A stretch of DNA of 64,000 bases from Anaerosomatales bacterium (GTDB lineage: Bacteria; Actinomycetota; Coriobacteriia; Anaerosomatales; Anaerosomataceae). Below the pieces are notes generated by a model. That model did no database searches and was not told where the DNA came from. It worked only from the letters and a program-made list of their open reading frames with translations. The stretch spans positions 1-64,000 of the forward strand of contig JASEEU010000001.1 of NCBI GenBank assembly GCA_030019445.1, written 5' to 3'. Of the stretch, positions 62,257 to 64,000 are shown piece by piece (within the stretch, counting starts at the first letter, position 1; each line of letters starts with the position of its first letter). The position numbers and the translations under genes were made by a program.

Positions 62257-63291
62257 ATGAAGGCTGCGATCCTGGGCGCCGCCGGCTACGCCGGCGTCGA
62301 GCTGACGCGCCTGCTCCTCGGCCATCCCGACTTCGATCTCGTGGCGGTCACGTCCGAGCGAGACGCGGGCAAGCGCGTCGCTGACGTGTATCCGGCGCTC
62401 GCGACATGCGATCTGGTGTATCAGGAGCACGACACGGCTGCTCTGGGGCCGGAGAGCCAGGTGGTCTTCCTTGCGGTTCCGCACACTGCGGCGATGGCCG
62501 TCGCACCCGGCCTCCTAGCCGAGGGCCGTGTCGTCGTCGACGCCAGCGCGGACTTCCGCCTGCGCGATGCGGACCTGTACGCAGCGTGGTACGGCACGCC
62601 GCACCGGGCGCCCGCGCTGCTCGACGGAGCGGTCTACGGGCTGCCGGAGCTGTGGCGGGCTTCGCTTCCCGGAGCGCGGCTCATCGCGTGCCCCGGCTGC
62701 TACCCCACGGCGTCGCTCCTCGCCGTCGCTCCCGCTCTCGAAGCGGAGGTCACCGTGTCGGACCGGGTCGTGATCGATGCGAAGTCGGGCGTCTCGGGGG
62801 CGGGTCGCAGCCCGTCCGCGGCCGCGCACTTCTGCGCCGCCGCCGAGGCGGTCGCGGCGTACAAGGCGGGTGTCCACCGCCATACGCCTGAGATAGCGCA
62901 GGGGCTTGCCGACCTCGGCATGGCGCACCCGCGCCTCACGTTCGTGCCGCACCTGGTGCCCATGACGCGCGGTCTGCTCGTCACGGCGTACCTGGAGGTC
63001 GAGCCGGGACTCAGCACGGACGAGGCGCACGCGCTGTACGCCTCGCACTACGCTGCCGAGCCGTTCGTGACCGTGCACCCCGCGGCGCGCATGCCCTCCA
63101 CCGGCGAGGTCCGCGGCACCAACCGCGCGCACGTCGGCGTAGCAGTCGACGAGGCATCGGCCACACTTATCGTCAGCGTCGCGATCGACAACCTCGTCAA
63201 GGGCACGTCGGGGCAGGCGGTGCAATGCGCCAACCTGGCGCTCGGCCTGACGGAGACGGCGGGTCTCGACCTGCCGTGCCCGGTGGTCTAG
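62257..63291 (+). CDS. argC: N-acetyl-gamma-glutamyl-phosphate reductase
   Basis: 344 residues. NAD(P)-binding GAAGYAGVELTRLLLGHPDF at the N-terminus, catalytic Cys in IACPGCYPTASLL near 142-154, DAKSGVSGAGRSPSAA and YKAGVHRHTPEI follow. Third step of arginine synthesis. GAGGAAGGG ribosome site upstream. It starts an arg gene run with argJ next. Confidence 0.97.
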   Translation: MKAAILGAAGYAGVELTRLLLGHPDFDLVAVTSERDAGKRVADVYPALATCDLVYQEHDTAALGPESQVVFLAVPHTAAMAVAPGLLAEGRVVVDASADFRLRDADLYAAWYGTPHRAPALLDGAVYGLPELWRASLPGARLIACPGCYPTASLLAVAPALEAEVTVSDRVVIDAKSGVSGAGRSPSAAAHFCAAAEAVAAYKAGVHRHTPEIAQGLADLGMAHPRLTFVPHLVPMTRGLLVTAYLEVEPGLSTDEAHALYASHYAAEPFVTVHPAARMPSTGEVRGTNRAHVGVAVDEASATLIVSVAIDNLVKGTSGQAVQCANLALGLTETAGLDLPCPVV

Positions 63292-63312
63292 GCCCGGCGG
63301 AAGAGGGGACGG

Positions 63313-64000
63313 ATGCACACCGCGATCGATGAGAGAGGATTCGCCTTCGCCGAGGGCGGCGTGACCGCGCCGCTCGGCTTCTCGGCAGCTGGGGTGAGCG
63401 CCGGGATCAAGCGCTCCGGTCGCCGCGATGTCGCGCTGCTGGCCGCCGAGAAGGCCGTACCGGCCGCGGCGGTCTTCACCACGAGCGCGATGGCGGCGGC
63501 ACCGGTGGTCGTGAGCCGCGAGCACCTCGCGTCCGGTCGCGTGCGCGCTGCTGTCGTGAACGCCGGGAACGCCAATGCGTGCACGGGCGAGCAGGGGATA
63601 CACGACGCGCGCGCGATGGCGGCGGCCGTCGCCGCCGGCCTCGGATGCGATGCGGCTGACGTGAACGTCGCGTCGACCGGCGTCATCGGCGTCCCGCTGC
63701 CGCTGGCGCTCGTGGAGCAGGGCATCGCGGAGGCGTGCGAGTCGCTCGATGCGTGCGGAGGAGACGCCGCAGCCGAGGCGATCATGACGACCGACACGTT
63801 CCCCAAGCAGACCGCGATGACGTGTCGGGTGGATGGGGCGACCTATACGGTGGGCGGCATGGCCAAGGGGAGCGGCATGATCATGCCGGACATGGCGACG
63901 ATGCTCGCGTACGTCACCACCGACGCGCCGTTGACCGCCGAGGCGTGCGACGCCGCGCTCCGGGCGGCGAGCGCGAGGACCTTCAACCGCATCACCGTCG
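63313..64000 (+). CDS. argJ: Glutamate N-acetyltransferase ArgJ (3' end outside window)
   Basis: The first 229 codons are present. The beta-type start (FAFAEGGVTAPLGFSAAGVS), KRSGRRDVALLAAEKAVPAA, AVVNAGNANACTGEQG and the autoproteolysis site region KGSGMIMPDMATMLAYVTTD (cleaved before the Thr of MATML) identify ornithine acetyltransferase. Whether it is mono- or bifunctional cannot be told. 21 nt after argC, so co-transcribed. Confidence 0.93.
   Translation, partial: MHTAIDERGFAFAEGGVTAPLGFSAAGVSAGIKRSGRRDVALLAAEKAVPAAAVFTTSAMAAAPVVVSREHLASGRVRAAVVNAGNANACTGEQGIHDARAMAAAVAAGLGCDAADVNVASTGVIGVPLPLALVEQGIAEACESLDACGGDAAAEAIMTTDTFPKQTAMTCRVDGATYTVGGMAKGSGMIMPDMATMLAYVTTDAPLTAEACDAALRAASARTFNRITV

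Overview
The window reads as a chromosomal segment of a high-GC Gram-positive bacterium. The best fit is a deep-branching, probably anaerobic actinomycete of the Coriobacteriia/Anaerosomatales type; this is an inference from gene content and codon use, not from a database match. In favour are the secA-prfB-ftsE-ftsX-smpB order typical of Actinomycetota, a SARP-type regulator, a two-subunit transketolase, DsrE/TusA/HdrD-like sulfur and redox genes, and a Phe T-box ahead of pheST. Almost every gene has G or C in the third codon position. The exception is the left end, up to about 4.24 kb, which looks foreign or recombined.

Layout. 1-5.34 kb: the tail of an HD-GYP protein, a membrane protein with a degenerate HD domain, a DUF5317 protein and a large STAND-TPR-SARP regulator whose composition changes inside the gene. 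5.34-5.70 kb: gene-free stretch with 11-bp-phased direct repeats and a candidate structured RNA ending in a strong hairpin. 5.7-16 kb: secA, prfB, a PHP phosphoesterase, a YitT-type membrane protein, transketolase N and C subunits, ftsE, ftsX and a C-terminal processing protease. 16-22 kb: RNA decay and ribosome rescue genes (rnr, smpB, tmRNA and an ArfB-like GGQ hydrolase) with an M42 peptidase and two small unknowns. 22-25.5 kb: small metabolic and unknown genes, endonuclease V and a GYD protein.

25.5-28.9 kb (minus strand): an ArsR-DsrE-TusA-NarI/DsrM-like-HdrD/DsrK-like operon, probably a sulfur-relay and membrane-reductase module lacking DsrAB. 28.95-39.4 kb: a complete non-flagellar chemosensory operon (DUF4388/PATAN protein, CheR-TPR, CheY-like protein, a catalytically degenerate GspE/PilB homologue, two CheW, an MCP, a CheA-REC hybrid and CheB). 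39.4-42.5 kb: murI, an MBL hydrolase, rph and rdgB. 42.5-45.5 kb: six tRNA genes, a DUF305 protein and an orphan histidine kinase. 45.5-56 kb: tig, clpP, clpX, valS, folC, a zinc-ribbon protein and thrS. 56-57.2 kb: infC-rpmI-rplT, with infC probably starting at AUC. 57.3-58.2 kb: an exported TasA/camelysin-like protein and its SipW-like signal peptidase. 58.2-62.1 kb: T-box plus pheS-pheT. 62.2 kb to the end: argC and the start of argJ.

No CRISPR array, transposase, integrase or prophage gene was seen. Promoters recur as TATACT or TAGAAT -10 boxes, several with a recognisable -35. At two genes the -10 lies only 6-7 nt before the start codon, which predicts leaderless mRNAs. The most unusual features are the pseudo-ATPase inside the chemosensory operon, the SARP gene mosaic with its downstream repeats and RNA candidate, and the ArsR-controlled Dsr/Hdr-like module.
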